A stretch of DNA of 64,000 nt from Streptomyces barkulensis (GCF_002843305.1 NZ_PGSG01000059.1:20537-84536), one strand, 5' to 3'. Numbered from the stretch's first letter, positions 33,922 to 42,852 are shown. Notes: generated by a model from the letters alone, not told the origin. Translations and numbers: made by a program.

Positions 33922-34013
33922 GATCACACCGCGCACCCCGGGCTGCGCGCGACCGGATGGGTAGGCACTCTGGAGACCGACCGCACGGCCGTGAACCAGA
34001 CGAGGAGCCCCGG

Positions 34014-35498
34014 GTGCCCGCACTCTTCCCCAGCCTGTACCAGGCGCCGGACAAACCCGCGCTGCACTTCGGAGACCGGGTGATCGACTACGGCCGGCTG
34101 GCCGGGGCCGCGCACGCGCTCGCCCTGGAGATCGCCGACACCGGGCGGGTGGCGGTGTGGGCGACCCCCTCGCCGCACACCTGCGTCGGCGTTCTGGCCG
34201 CCCTGCTGGCCGGGGTCCCCGCCGTCCCCGTCAACCCGCGCATCGGCGAGGAGGAACTGGCCCACATCCTCGGCGACAGCACGCCCACCCGGGTACTGGC
34301 CGCCTCCGGCGACGAGCTGCCCCCGGCACTGGACGCGCTGCCGCGCACCGACGTCGCGCTGGAGCCGGAGGCGGATCCCAGCCCCGACGGCACCACGGCC
34401 GCGCCCGACGAGAACGGCCCGGCGCTGATCGTCTACACCTCCGGCACCACCGGACCGCCCAAGGGCGTGGTGGTACCGCGCCGCGCGATCGCGAGCACGC
34501 TGGACGACCTGGCCGACGTCTGGCGGTGGACCGGTGACGACGTGCTGGTGCACGCGCTGCCGCTGTTCCATGTGCACGGGCTGGTCCTGGGCGTGCTGGG
34601 CCCGCTGCGGCGCGGCGGCACGCTGCGCCATCTGGGCCGCTTCTCGCCCGAGGCCGTCGCGGCGGCGCTGGAGGAGGGCGGCACCATGGTGTTCGGGGTG
34701 CCGACGATGTACCACCGGCTGGCCGAGGCCCTGGAGACCGGCGGCGGGGCGGGCGGCGAGGGGGACGGCGAGGACGGCGGCCGGCTGGCCGCGGCCCTGC
34801 GCGGGGCCCGGCTGCTGGTGTCCGGCTCGGCCGCGCTGCCCCTGCACGACCACGAGCGGATCACGGCCGCGACCGGGCAGCGCGTCGTCGAGCGCTACGG
34901 GATGACCGAGACACTGATGATCACCAGCGTCCGGGCGGACGGCGAGCGCCGCGCCGGCACCGTGGGCGTCCCCCTGCCCAGCGTGGACGTACGGCTGGTG
35001 GACGACGAGGGGCGGCGCATCGAGGGCGGCGACGGCGAGACCGTGGGCGAGGTCCAGGTGCGCGGACCCAACCTGTTCACCGAGTACCTGCACCGGCCGG
35101 ACGCCACCGCGCAGGCCTTCGCGGGCGGCTGGTTCCGCACCGGCGACATGGCCACCCGGGACGCCGACGGCTTCTACCGGATCGTGGGCCGCAGGGCGAC
35201 GGACCTGATCAAGAGCGGCGGCTACCGGATCGGCGCCGGGGAGATCGAGAACTGCCTGCTGGGCCATCCCGGCGTCGCCGAGGCGGCGGTCGTCGGCGAG
35301 CCCGACCCGGACCTGGGCGAGCGGATCGTGGCGTGGGTGGTGCCGGCCGGCGGGCAGGCGCCCACCGGGCAGGAGCTGGTCGACCATGTGGCGCGGCGGC
35401 TCACGCCGCACAAGCGGCCCCGGGCCGTGCGGTTCACCGACGCCCTGCCCCGCAACGACATGGGCAAGGTCATGAAGCGGGAGCTGGGCCGTGGCTGA
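34014..35498 (+). CDS. matB: Malonyl-CoA synthetase
   Basis: A 494-residue acyl-adenylating enzyme that I recognise as MatB: it closely follows the Streptomyces coelicolor malonyl-CoA synthetase through much of its length. Motifs: LPALFPSLYQAP start region, P-loop YTSGTTGPPKG near residue 141, LPLFHVHGLVLG near 183, RYGMTETLM near 296, GWFRTGDMA near 373, and the C-terminal NDMGKVMKR with the catalytic Lys. It makes malonyl-CoA (and often methylmalonyl-CoA) from the free diacid, CoA and ATP, supplying fatty acid or polyketide synthesis. GAGGAG lies 6 nt before GTG 34014. A short Gly/Glu/Asp-rich insert lies near residue 245. It overlaps the carboxyltransferase gene by 8 bp. Confidence 0.93.
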   Translation: MPALFPSLYQAPDKPALHFGDRVIDYGRLAGAAHALALEIADTGRVAVWATPSPHTCVGVLAALLAGVPAVPVNPRIGEEELAHILGDSTPTRVLAASGDELPPALDALPRTDVALEPEADPSPDGTTAAPDENGPALIVYTSGTTGPPKGVVVPRRAIASTLDDLADVWRWTGDDVLVHALPLFHVHGLVLGVLGPLRRGGTLRHLGRFSPEAVAAALEEGGTMVFGVPTMYHRLAEALETGGGAGGEGDGEDGGRLAAALRGARLLVSGSAALPLHDHERITAATGQRVVERYGMTETLMITSVRADGERRAGTVGVPLPSVDVRLVDDEGRRIEGGDGETVGEVQVRGPNLFTEYLHRPDATAQAFAGGWFRTGDMATRDADGFYRIVGRRATDLIKSGGYRIGAGEIENCLLGHPGVAEAAVVGEPDPDLGERIVAWVVPAGGQAPTGQELVDHVARRLTPHKRPRAVRFTDALPRNDMGKVMKRELGRG

Positions 35499-36948
35499 GC
35501 GGCCGGCCGGAGAGGGGCCGAAGCCGACGGGGCCGGGCGGGCGGCTGCCGGCCCGTGCGGTGATCGGCGCGGTGGCCGACGGCTTCACCGAGCTGCCCGG
35601 TACCGACGGCGGCGGGGGCGTAGGTGCCGGTGCCGGCGCTTACGGGGACGGGCCGATCGCCTGGGAGGGCTACGGCCGGGCGCTGGCCCGCGCGCACGAG
35701 CGCACCGGCGAGCACGAGTCGGTGGTGTGCGGCACCGGCACGGTCGGCGGTGTCCCCGCGGTCCTGATCGTCTTCGAGTTCGCCTTCCTCGGCGGCTCCC
35801 TCGGGCAGCGCACCGGCGACCGGATCGAGGCCGCCCACCAGCACGCCCGCGAGGCTCGGCTGCCGGTGGTGTCCCTGACCGCGACCGGCGGCAGCCGTAT
35901 GCAGGAGGGCATGCGGGCCCTGGTCCAGCTCCAGCGCGTGGCGCGGCAGTCGGCGCTGACCCGGGCGGCGGGTCTGCCGCAGATCGCCGTCGTACGGGAC
36001 CCGACGACCGGCGGCGGCTGGGCGACGCTGGGTGCGGGCTCCGACGTGGTGCTGGCCCTGCCGGGCGCCCAGGTCGCCTTCGCCGGTTCCCGGGTGCGCC
36101 CGCCGGACGCCGACCCCGCCGCGTACGGCGCCGAGGAGAAGCTGGCGGCCGGGCAGGTCGACCGGGTCGTGGCGCCGAAGGAGCTGCCCGGTGTCCTGGG
36201 CCGCTGGCTGTCCCTGCTCTCCTCCCCCGACGGCTCCCCCGGTGCCGCTGGCGGTCCCGCCGAACCACCTCGCGCGCTGGGCGGCGCGGGCGCGCCGGGC
36301 CTGCCGGGCCTGCCGGGCCTGCCGGGCCTGCCGGGCCTGCCGGAGACGGGCTGGGAGGCGGTGGAGCGGGCCCGCTCCGCCCGCCGGCCGCGCGCGGACG
36401 CCTATCTGGACGCGCACTTCGAGGTCCGCGAGGAGATATCGGGCGACCGCTGCGGCGGCACCGACCCGGGGGTGCGCTGCGGTTTCGGGCGCAGGGACGG
36501 CCGCACCATCGCCTACGCCGCCCAGTGCGGCACGCCGACCCTGCCGGCGGGCTTCCGCACCGCCACCCGGCTGATCCGGCTGGCCGACCGGCTGGGCATC
36601 CCGGTGCTCACCCTGGTGGACACCCCGGGCGCGGCCAACGACGAGGCGGCCGAGCGCTCCGGCGCGGGCGCGGCCATCGCGGACCTCTTCGCGGCGGTGG
36701 CCGAGGCCCGGGTCCCGGTGACGACCCTGGTGGTCGGCGAGGGCGGTTCGGGCGGAGCGCTGGCGCTGGCGGCGCCGGAGAACACCTGGGTCACCCCGGA
36801 CTGCTACTTCTCCGTCATCGCCCCGGAGTCGGCCGCTGCCATCCTCAAGCGCGGCCCGGAGCACGTCCGCGAGACGGCCGGCGAGCTGCGGCTGCGCCCG
36901 CAGGACCTGGTGGATCTGGGCGTGGCGCGCGGCATCGTGCGGCCGTAG
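35491..36948 (+). CDS. Fused acyl-CoA carboxylase carboxyltransferase (beta-alpha)
   Basis: A 485-residue protein joining two crotonase-fold carboxyltransferase halves. The N-terminal AccD-like half has TGGSRMQEGMRALVQ near residue 130 and lacks the AccD zinc finger. The C-terminal AccA-like half has LTLVDTPGAANDEA near residue 373 and VVGEGGSGGALALAAPE near 414. A linker of five GLP units (36301-36345) joins them. It would transfer carboxyl from biotin to acetyl-CoA or another acyl-CoA; biotin carboxylase and carrier must come from elsewhere. Start GTG 35491 overlaps the matB stop, so MatB and this enzyme offer two routes to malonyl-CoA from one operon. Confidence 0.9.
   Translation: MAERPAGEGPKPTGPGGRLPARAVIGAVADGFTELPGTDGGGGVGAGAGAYGDGPIAWEGYGRALARAHERTGEHESVVCGTGTVGGVPAVLIVFEFAFLGGSLGQRTGDRIEAAHQHAREARLPVVSLTATGGSRMQEGMRALVQLQRVARQSALTRAAGLPQIAVVRDPTTGGGWATLGAGSDVVLALPGAQVAFAGSRVRPPDADPAAYGAEEKLAAGQVDRVVAPKELPGVLGRWLSLLSSPDGSPGAAGGPAEPPRALGGAGAPGLPGLPGLPGLPGLPETGWEAVERARSARRPRADAYLDAHFEVREEISGDRCGGTDPGVRCGFGRRDGRTIAYAAQCGTPTLPAGFRTATRLIRLADRLGIPVLTLVDTPGAANDEAAERSGAGAAIADLFAAVAEARVPVTTLVVGEGGSGGALALAAPENTWVTPDCYFSVIAPESAAAILKRGPEHVRETAGELRLRPQDLVDLGVARGIVRP
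36301..36345 (+). repeat. 9-bp tandem repeat coding GLP linker
   Basis: Four perfect CTGCCGGGC units plus a fifth partial copy (CTGCCGGAG), encoding repeated Gly-Leu-Pro between the two carboxyltransferase domains. In-frame, so copy number change would alter only linker length. Confidence 0.9.
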
Positions 36949-37068
36949 CGCCGCCGTGCCGGAGCGCCGGAGCGGTCGGCATCGCGCCGTGCGGACGTGG
37001 CGCCGTCCCTGCCATGGCCCGGCCACCGGCCCCGCCGTTCCCGGGCACGGCCGGCGCCACGCCCCCGG

Positions 37069-38097
37069 TCACCGGCCGGCGGGGCTCAGGCCCGCCGACC
37101 GGGCCAGCCGGCGGTAGGAGTCCAGCCGCCGCCCGTGGTCGTGGGTGCCCAGGGTGAGCAGCAGTTCGTCGGCGCCGCTGCGCCGGGCGAGTCCGGCGAG
37201 CGCTTCGGCCGTCTCCTGCCCGGTTCCGCCGATCCGGGAATCGAGTGCCTCGGCGAACAGGGCGCGCTCACGGTCGGTCATCTCCCGCTCCAGCACCTTC
37301 CGCGCCGGCTCCAGCGGCGGGAAGACCCCCCGGGTGCGGGAGACGACCGTCGCCCATACCTCCGGGACGTGCAGCGCCTCCGCCTCAGCGGTGGTGGCGC
37401 CCGCCGCCGCGCTCACCGAGACGACCACGTACGGCCTGCGGTACCGCTCCGGGGCCGAGGCGGAGGGCCGGAAGGCCGCGCGGTAGCCGTCGATCGCGCG
37501 CAGCATCCGCTCCTCGCCGCGCACCGGGGCGATCACCAGCGGCAGCCCGCGCTCGGCGGCCGCCCGAGCCCCCGAGCCCGTGGCCAGCACGAACACCGGC
37601 ACCCTCAACCCCTGGGAGGGCACGGCCCGCATGCCCCGCGCGCCGTCGCCGGTGAACCAGTCCAGCAGCTCGTCCAGGTCGCCGCCGAACCGGTCGGCGG
37701 CCTCCTTCTCCGCTCCCAGCGCCCGCCGCACCACGCCGGTGAAGCCGACCGAGCGGCCCAGGCCCGCGTCGATCCGTCCCGGGAACAGTGACTCCAGCAC
37801 CCCGAACTGCTCGGCGACCACCAGCGGCCGGTGGTTGGGCAGCATCACCCCGCCCGTCCCGACCCGGATACGGCCGGTGGCCGAGGCGACGGCGGCGGCT
37901 AGCACGGTCGGCGCGGACCCGGCCACGCCGGGGACGCCGTGGTGCTCGGCCACCCAGAAGCGGTGGTAGCCCAGCGCCTCGATCTCCCGGGCGAAACGCA
38001 CGGTGGCGCGCAGGGCCTCGTCCGCGCCCTCCCCCTCCCGGACCAGGGAGCGGTCCAGGACCGACAGGCGGACGGTGCGCAGCGCTTCATCGACCAT
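37069..38097 (-). CDS. LLM-class flavin-dependent oxidoreductase (MsnO8-like)
   Basis: A 342-residue bacterial luciferase-like TIM-barrel protein. Family motifs: RFWVAEHHGVPGVAGSAP near residue 46, GTGGVMLPNHRPLVVAEQFG near 80, and GRIDAGLGRS near 106. Such enzymes use reduced F420 or FMN; the MsnO8-like subgroup is widespread in Streptomyces and mostly unassigned. Start ATG 38097 is the only sensible one. It lies downstream of the response regulator gene on the same strand, 61 bp away, so it could be read from the same promoter. Confidence 0.88.
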   Translation of the reverse strand: MVDEALRTVRLSVLDRSLVREGEGADEALRATVRFAREIEALGYHRFWVAEHHGVPGVAGSAPTVLAAAVASATGRIRVGTGGVMLPNHRPLVVAEQFGVLESLFPGRIDAGLGRSVGFTGVVRRALGAEKEAADRFGGDLDELLDWFTGDGARGMRAVPSQGLRVPVFVLATGSGARAAAERGLPLVIAPVRGEERMLRAIDGYRAAFRPSASAPERYRRPYVVVSVSAAAGATTAEAEALHVPEVWATVVSRTRGVFPPLEPARKVLEREMTDRERALFAEALDSRIGGTGQETAEALAGLARRSGADELLLTLGTHDHGRRLDSYRRLARSAGLSPAGR

Positions 38098-38158
38098 GTA
38101 CGTCCCAACAAGCGCGGCGGTGGGGGATTCCCGCGCCGCGCCCGCCGCCTGTGAGCGT

Positions 38159-38860
38159 TCAGCCCTCCCGGACGCCGTCCTCCAGCAGCCCGGCGTCGTG
38201 GACGAGCAGAGCGATCTGGACCCGGTTGTTCAGGCCCAGCCTGGCCAGAACGCGCGAGACGTGCGCCTTGACGGTGGGCACGCTCAGATACAGCTCGGCG
38301 GCGATCTCGGCGTTGGAGCCCCCGCGCCCCACCGCGACCGCGATCTCCCGTTCCCGCCCGGCCAGCTCCGCAAGCCTGTGCCGGGCCCGTTCGCGCCGCT
38401 CGTCACGGCCGGAGGTGACGGCGCGGGCGATCAGCCGTCGGGTGACGGCCGGGGAGAGCACCGGCTGCCCGGCGGCCACCCGCCGCACCGCCTCGACGAT
38501 CTCGGCGGGCGGGGTGTCCTTGAGGACGAAGCCGGCGGCACCGGCCCGCAGAGCGCGCAGCACATGGTCGTCGGCGTCGAAGGTGGTGAGGACGATCACC
38601 TCGGGCGGATCGGGCCTGCGGCGCAGCGCCTCGGTGGCGGCCAGCCCGTCCACGTCCGGCATCCGGATGTCCATCAGCACCACGTCCGGCCGGTGGCGCT
38701 CCACCAGCGGTGGCACCTCGGATCCGTCGGACGCCTCGCCGGCGATCTCGATGCCGGGCGCGCCGCCGAGCATCAGCTTCAGGCCGGCGCGTACGAGGGG
38801 GTCGTCGTCGACGAGGAGGACGCGGGCGGTCCGGTCGGCAAAGGTGTGGCCGTCGGTCAT
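38159..38860 (-). CDS. NarL/LuxR-type response regulator
   Basis: A 233-residue two-component response regulator. The receiver domain has LLVDDDPLVRAGL with the acidic pocket, phospho-acceptor Asp in VVLMDIRMPDVDG near residue 60, and the Lys in VLKDTPP near 111. The C-terminal LuxR helix-turn-helix has AELAGREREIAVAVGRGGSNAEIAAELYLSVPTVKAHVSRVLARLG. ATG 38860 overlaps the kinase stop (ATGA). It probably binds the direct repeats at 40085-40124 upstream of the kinase gene. Confidence 0.95.
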   Translation of the reverse strand: MTDGHTFADRTARVLLVDDDPLVRAGLKLMLGGAPGIEIAGEASDGSEVPPLVERHRPDVVLMDIRMPDVDGLAATEALRRRPDPPEVIVLTTFDADDHVLRALRAGAAGFVLKDTPPAEIVEAVRRVAAGQPVLSPAVTRRLIARAVTSGRDERRERARHRLAELAGREREIAVAVGRGGSNAEIAAELYLSVPTVKAHVSRVLARLGLNNRVQIALLVHDAGLLEDGVREG

Positions 38861-40038
38861 GCCCGCCACGGTAGCCAGGCACGCAACCTGAAGTCACAGC
38901 CGTCCCGGCCGTGTTCCAGCCGCCCCCCGGCGAGCGCGACACGTTCGGCCAGGCCCACCAGCCCCACGCCCGCCCCGGGAACGGCCGGCCCGGACGTGCT
39001 CCGGGCTGTGTTCTGGGTGGTGTTCTGGGTGGTGTTCTGGGTGGTGCCTCCCAGCCGGTTGCGGACCTCCACGGTCAGCCCGCGGCGGGGCCCCCCGGCG
39101 ACCACCACCTCGATCTCACAACCGGCCGCGTGCTTACGGGCGTTGGTGAGCCCCTCCTGCACCACGCGGTAGGCGGTGCGCCCCACCGCCCGCGGTACGT
39201 CCGCCGCCCCGCCGGTCTCCTGCCGCAGGTCGACGGGGGTTCCGGCGCGACGGGTCTCCTCCACCAGCCGGGGCAGATCCGCCAGGGTCGGCTGGGGGTG
39301 CTCGGCGCCGTCCCGCGTACCGTTCCCCGCGTCGCTGCGCAGTACGCCGATGACCTCGCGCAGTTCCTCCAGTGCCTGGTGGGCGCTCTCCCGGATCACT
39401 CCCGCGGCCTGCCGCACGTCCCCCAGTGGCACGTCGGGCCGGTACTCCAGGGCACCGGCGTGGACGCTCAGCAGCGACAGCCGGTGGGCGAGCACGTCGT
39501 GCATCTCCCGGGCCATGGCCTCGCGGGTGTCGCGCCGGGCCCTGTCGTAGAGCGAGGCGAGCAGTTGCCGCCGGGAGCGGACGTACAGGCCCCAGCCGAC
39601 CACCCCGCCGATCAGCACCAGGCCGATGAACACGTCCAGTTCCGGGGGCGTGTGCGGGTCCGGCCGGACCAGTACCGTCGCGACGAGGCAGACGAGCGCG
39701 AGGGCGGTCACCCAGACGACCGTGCGCGGCCGGCGGTGCACGGCGACGGTGAACAGGGCGACCTCCAGCGGCCCCGCGACGAAGTGCGAGAAGACGCCGA
39801 CCGGCAGGATCGCCAGCGCGACGCCCACCGGCCACCTCCGCCGCAGCCACAGCGCGGCGCAGGCCAGGGCGCCAGCGATCTGGTCGGCCGCCAGCCGGGC
39901 GTCGGAGACGGCCGGGTTGTCGACGACCGGCTCCGAGGTGACCACGCTGAAGACGGCGGCCAGCACGAAGGCACCGGCGTCGACGGCCCATTCGCGTCTG
40001 CCGCGCCGGACGGGTTCACCGGGTATGAGACGGAGCAT
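38857..40038 (-). CDS. NarL-family sensor histidine kinase
   Basis: A 393-residue membrane kinase. Four hydrophobic segments lie in residues about 15-155. The dimerisation/phosphoacceptor motif is AREMHDVLAHRLSLLSVHAGAL, with the His near residue 180, and the GHKL ATPase domain ends with GVGLVGLAERVALAGG. Between its strands is a TTQN-TTQN-TTQN insert made by a 12-bp tandem repeat (39008-39043). The signal sensed is unknown. Translation is coupled to the response regulator gene. Confidence 0.93.
   Translation of the reverse strand: MLRLIPGEPVRRGRREWAVDAGAFVLAAVFSVVTSEPVVDNPAVSDARLAADQIAGALACAALWLRRRWPVGVALAILPVGVFSHFVAGPLEVALFTVAVHRRPRTVVWVTALALVCLVATVLVRPDPHTPPELDVFIGLVLIGGVVGWGLYVRSRRQLLASLYDRARRDTREAMAREMHDVLAHRLSLLSVHAGALEYRPDVPLGDVRQAAGVIRESAHQALEELREVIGVLRSDAGNGTRDGAEHPQPTLADLPRLVEETRRAGTPVDLRQETGGAADVPRAVGRTAYRVVQEGLTNARKHAAGCEIEVVVAGGPRRGLTVEVRNRLGGTTQNTTQNTTQNTARSTSGPAVPGAGVGLVGLAERVALAGGRLEHGRDGCDFRLRAWLPWRA
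39008..39043. repeat. 12-bp tandem repeat inside the histidine kinase ATPase domain
   Basis: Three perfect copies of GTGTTCTGGGTG, encoding three TTQN units on the minus strand. The repeat keeps frame. It sits in the loop just before the G2 box of the ATPase domain. Confidence 0.9.
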
Positions 40039-40084
40039 GGCGCGAACCTACCGGCGGCCCCAGCCGTCCGCGTCGGTCGCGGTC

Positions 40085-40124
40085 CGGCCGTATACCGAAG
40101 TCGCGCGGCCGGATACCTTCGTCG
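40085..40124. promoter_or_regulatory. Two 19-bp direct repeats, 21-bp pitch, upstream of the kinase gene
   Basis: CGGCCG-T-ATACC-GAA-GTCG (40085-40103) and CGGCCG-G-ATACC-TTC-GTCG (40106-40124) match at 15 of 19 positions and start exactly 21 bp apart, two helical turns. They lie between the divergent kinase and small membrane protein genes. This is the expected form of a binding site for a dimeric NarL-type response regulator. Confidence 0.6.
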
Positions 40125-40160
40125 GTCGTTTTGGCCGGAGGCGGTTCATAGCCTGCGGGC

Positions 40161-40361
40161 ATGAGAGGTCTTCTGGGATTCGTGTCCTTCGTGCTGATAA
40201 CGCAGGGAGTGGGCGGACTGGCCCACCACTTCGGCTGGTTCGAGCTGTGGGGGCTCGTCCACCGGGCCGGTTTCCTGGACGGCCACGAGGTCTACGCGAG
40301 CATCGTGCTGATCGTGCTCGGCCTGGCCGCGGGCGGCCTCGCGGAGCGGGCCGGGAGCTGA
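40161..40361 (+). CDS. Small membrane protein divergent from the two-component system
   Basis: A 66-residue protein with two hydrophobic segments (residues 3-20 and 44-62) separated by an amphipathic, His-rich stretch (LAHHFGWFELWGLVHRAGF). Probably a two-helix membrane protein. ATG 40161 has no ribosome site; TAGCCT at 40149-40154 lies 6 nt upstream, as in leaderless genes. Divergent position next to the likely operator suggests it is a target of the response regulator. Function unknown. Confidence 0.75.
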   Translation: MRGLLGFVSFVLITQGVGGLAHHFGWFELWGLVHRAGFLDGHEVYASIVLIVLGLAAGGLAERAGS

Positions 40362-40537
40362 GCCCCCGCCGTACGCGGCTCACCGTCCGCGCCCTTGCCC
40401 TCCTCCGGCCGAGCCGGTCCCCCGTCCGGCCGTTGCGGGTTCGCCGCGCCGTACGGAGCAGCCGCGCATGCGCGTGGACGCGTCCTTCACCCAAAGGACC
40501 TGTGCGGAGAGTCGACGGAGAGAGCGGGGGGCCGCCG

Positions 40538-41200
40538 GTGGGTGTCACGCTGGGCGAGGAGATCATGCTGCTGTCGCTGGACGACGCCTCCGGTGCGACG
40601 AAGGCCCTGTCCTCCACGGGCTGGGGCGTGGCGGGCGGCATCCTGCTGGATCTGGTCATGGCCGGGCGGGTGGCCGTCGAGGGCGGGCGGCTGGAGGTCG
40701 CCGATCGCACTCCGACCGGTATCCCCCTGCTCGACGGGCGCCTGGATCGGATCGCCGGCTGGACAGGTGGCGGAAAGCGGAAGAAGGCCTCCGACTGGCT
40801 GGCCGAGGACCAGGCCAAGTCCGTCCGGGCGGCGGTGGAGAGCCTGTGCGAGCGCGGCCTGGTCGCCGAGGAGCGGGTCCGCGTCCTCGGCCTCTTCCCC
40901 GTGCGGCGCTATCCGGAGGCGGACGGCTCGGTGGAGCGGGAGGTGCGCGAGCGGCTGGCCTCCGTGGTCACCGGCGGCGCGGACCCCGACGACCGTACCG
41001 CCGGCCTGGTCGCCCTGCTGCACGCGGCGGGGCTGCACCGGCAGGCGTTCCCCGGTCTGCCCCGCAAGCGGGTCGAGCCGCGTATGGCCGGGATCGCCGA
41101 GGGCGACCGGGCGGGCGACAGCGTCCGCCGGGCGATCCGCGATGTGCGGGCCGCGGTCGCGGTGGCCACGACGATCACCGTGGTCGCGGCCACCTCCTGA
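40538..41200 (+). CDS. GPP34 family protein
   Basis: A 220-residue protein of the Golgi phosphoprotein 3 (GPP34) family: VTLGEEIMLLSLDDASG at the start, then GWGVAGGILLDLVMAGRV and VEDGRL-like VEGGRLEVADRTPTG, the usual repeated helical layout. In eukaryotes GOLPH3 binds phosphatidylinositol 4-phosphate; the numerous actinobacterial copies have no established function. GTG 40538 has GGGGGG 6-7 nt upstream. The preceding 176 bases hold no gene. Monocistronic. Confidence 0.9.
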   Translation: MGVTLGEEIMLLSLDDASGATKALSSTGWGVAGGILLDLVMAGRVAVEGGRLEVADRTPTGIPLLDGRLDRIAGWTGGGKRKKASDWLAEDQAKSVRAAVESLCERGLVAEERVRVLGLFPVRRYPEADGSVEREVRERLASVVTGGADPDDRTAGLVALLHAAGLHRQAFPGLPRKRVEPRMAGIAEGDRAGDSVRRAIRDVRAAVAVATTITVVAATS

Positions 41201-41240
41201 GCCCGGTGCCGGAACGGGCCCGTGCCGGGTGCGCCGGCGG

Positions 41241-42152
41241 TCACGGCCTTCCCGGCGTGGTCCTCCGGTCGTCCTGCCGGGCGGTGCGCAACCGCCGCCG
41301 GCTGGCCGCGTGGACGGCCGCGGTGATGCGGTTCAGCCGTTCGGACTCCAGCGACCAGGTCTGCCAGTGGAGGGCGACGTCGCGGTGGGCCCGGTCCTCG
41401 AGCAGGATCAGCCTCCCGTCGGCGAGGTCCGTGTCCAGCTGGAGCTCCGGGATCATGCCCCATCCCAGGCCCGCCCTCAGGGCCGCGAGGAATCCCTCGG
41501 ACGACGGGATGGTGTGGGTGGGCGGGGTCCGGTCGACGCCTCGGGAGCGGAGCACCTGGCGCTGCAGGTCGTCCTTGGCGTTGAACTCCAGCATGGGCAT
41601 GCCCGCCCAGTCGACGTCGGCTCCGTTGGTGAACCGCCGGTGCAGCGCGGGGGCGGCCACGGGCACGTAGCGCATGAAGCCCAGCCGCTCGACCCGGCAT
41701 CCGTTGACCGGCGCGGGGTCGGCGGTGACGGCTGCGATGACGTCCCCCTGGCGCAGGAGCCGGCTGCTGTGGTCCTGGTCCTCCACGTGCAGGTCCAGTG
41801 TGGTGTCCGTCCAGCCGGCGGCCTCGTGGAGGACGGGCACGAACCAGGTGATCAGGGAGTCGGCGTTGACGGCCACCGGTGTCACCGCCCGGGAGGAGAC
41901 CCCGTTGCCCAGCGCGTGCCGGGTCTCCGTCTCCAGCACCTGCACCTGGCGTGCCATGCGCAGCAGCACCGCTCCGGCCTCGGTGGGGGCGCACGGCACG
42001 CCCCGGCGCACCACCGTCTGGCCCACGGAGTTCTCCAGGGCCTTGATGCGCTGGCTGACGGCCGAGGGGCTGATCCCGAGCAGGTCCGCCGCGGCCTCGA
42101 AGGTCCCCTCGTCGATGATCGCGGCCAGGGCGCGCAGATGCTCGAAGTTCAT
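41241..42152 (-). CDS. lysG: LysR-family regulator LysG/ArgP type
   Basis: A 303-residue LysR regulator. The helix-turn-helix is at residues 1-60 (LRALAAIIDEGTFEAAADLLGISPSAVSQRIKALE), followed by the effector domain. Its divergent position from a lysE exporter gene and the family resemblance (SPSAVSQRIKALENSVGQ) identify it as the LysG/ArgP type, which activates lysE when cytoplasmic lysine or arginine is high. The start ATG 42152 is followed upstream by an AT-rich 70-bp control region. Confidence 0.9.
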   Translation of the reverse strand: MNFEHLRALAAIIDEGTFEAAADLLGISPSAVSQRIKALENSVGQTVVRRGVPCAPTEAGAVLLRMARQVQVLETETRHALGNGVSSRAVTPVAVNADSLITWFVPVLHEAAGWTDTTLDLHVEDQDHSSRLLRQGDVIAAVTADPAPVNGCRVERLGFMRYVPVAAPALHRRFTNGADVDWAGMPMLEFNAKDDLQRQVLRSRGVDRTPPTHTIPSSEGFLAALRAGLGWGMIPELQLDTDLADGRLILLEDRAHRDVALHWQTWSLESERLNRITAAVHAASRRRLRTARQDDRRTTPGRP

Positions 42153-42222
42153 GAAGAAAATCTAATGCATACATCATTCTTTTCATTTGTCTGTAGTCAG
42201 CAGGCTGGCTAGCGTCAGGGCC
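42153..42222 (+). promoter_or_regulatory. lysG-lysE control region with a leaderless lysE promoter
   Basis: TTGTCT (42187-42192), a 17-bp spacer and TAGCGT (42210-42215) form a good -35/-10 pair, placing the transcription start at or next to the lysE ATG (42223), so lysE mRNA is probably leaderless. The adjacent AT-rich block GAAGAAAATCTAATGCATACATCATTCTTTTC region (42153-42184) has an imperfect GAAAAT/ATTCTTTTC symmetry and is the likely LysG site. Confidence 0.7.
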
Positions 42223-42819
42223 ATGTGGGGTACCTGGGGTGCCGGGCTGGCGGCCGGCCTGGCTTTGATCATCGCCATCGGCGCGCAGAACGCGTTCGTG
42301 CTGCGGCAGGGCATCCGCCGGGAGCATGTCGGGGCTGTGGTGGCGCTGTGCACGGCCGGCGATGTCGTGCTGATCCTCGGCGGCACCGCGGGGATCGGGG
42401 CGCTGGTGTCCCGGTTCCCCGGCGCCCTGGAGGTGCTGCGGTGGGCGGGAGCCGCCTATCTGGCGTGGTGGGCGGTGCGCTCCTTCGTCTCCGCGGTGAG
42501 ACCCGCCTCGCTGAAAGCCGACGCCGCCCGGTCGCGGAGGTCGGTGATCACCACCACCCTGGCCCTGACCTTCCTGAACCCCCATGTCTACCTCGACACC
42601 GTGGTGCTGCTGGGCAGCCTCGCCAACCAGCAGGGCCCTGACGCCCGGTGGGTCTTCGCCGCCGGGGCGGTGACGGGGAGCGTGATGTGGTTCTCCGCTC
42701 TCGGCTACGGCGCCAGGGGGCTGTCGGGCGTGCTCAACAGTCCGCGCACCTGGCGGGTGGTGGATCTGGTGATCGGCGTCGTGATGCTCGTCCTGGCGGC
42801 CGGCCTGGTCCTGGGGTGA
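42223..42819 (+). CDS. lysE: LysE-family lysine/arginine exporter
   Basis: A 198-residue membrane protein with about six hydrophobic segments. Family motifs: LIIAIGAQNAFVLRQGI near residue 15 and LALTFLNPHVYLDTVVLLG near 113. It exports basic amino acids (lysine, arginine) driven by the membrane potential, protecting cells from excess. ATG 42223 is chosen because of the leaderless promoter just upstream. Divergent from lysG, its likely activator. Confidence 0.93.
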   Translation: MWGTWGAGLAAGLALIIAIGAQNAFVLRQGIRREHVGAVVALCTAGDVVLILGGTAGIGALVSRFPGALEVLRWAGAAYLAWWAVRSFVSAVRPASLKADAARSRRSVITTTLALTFLNPHVYLDTVVLLGSLANQQGPDARWVFAAGAVTGSVMWFSALGYGARGLSGVLNSPRTWRVVDLVIGVVMLVLAAGLVLG

Positions 42820-42852
42820 CGGCCCGGGGGTGACGGCCCGGGGGTGACCCGC

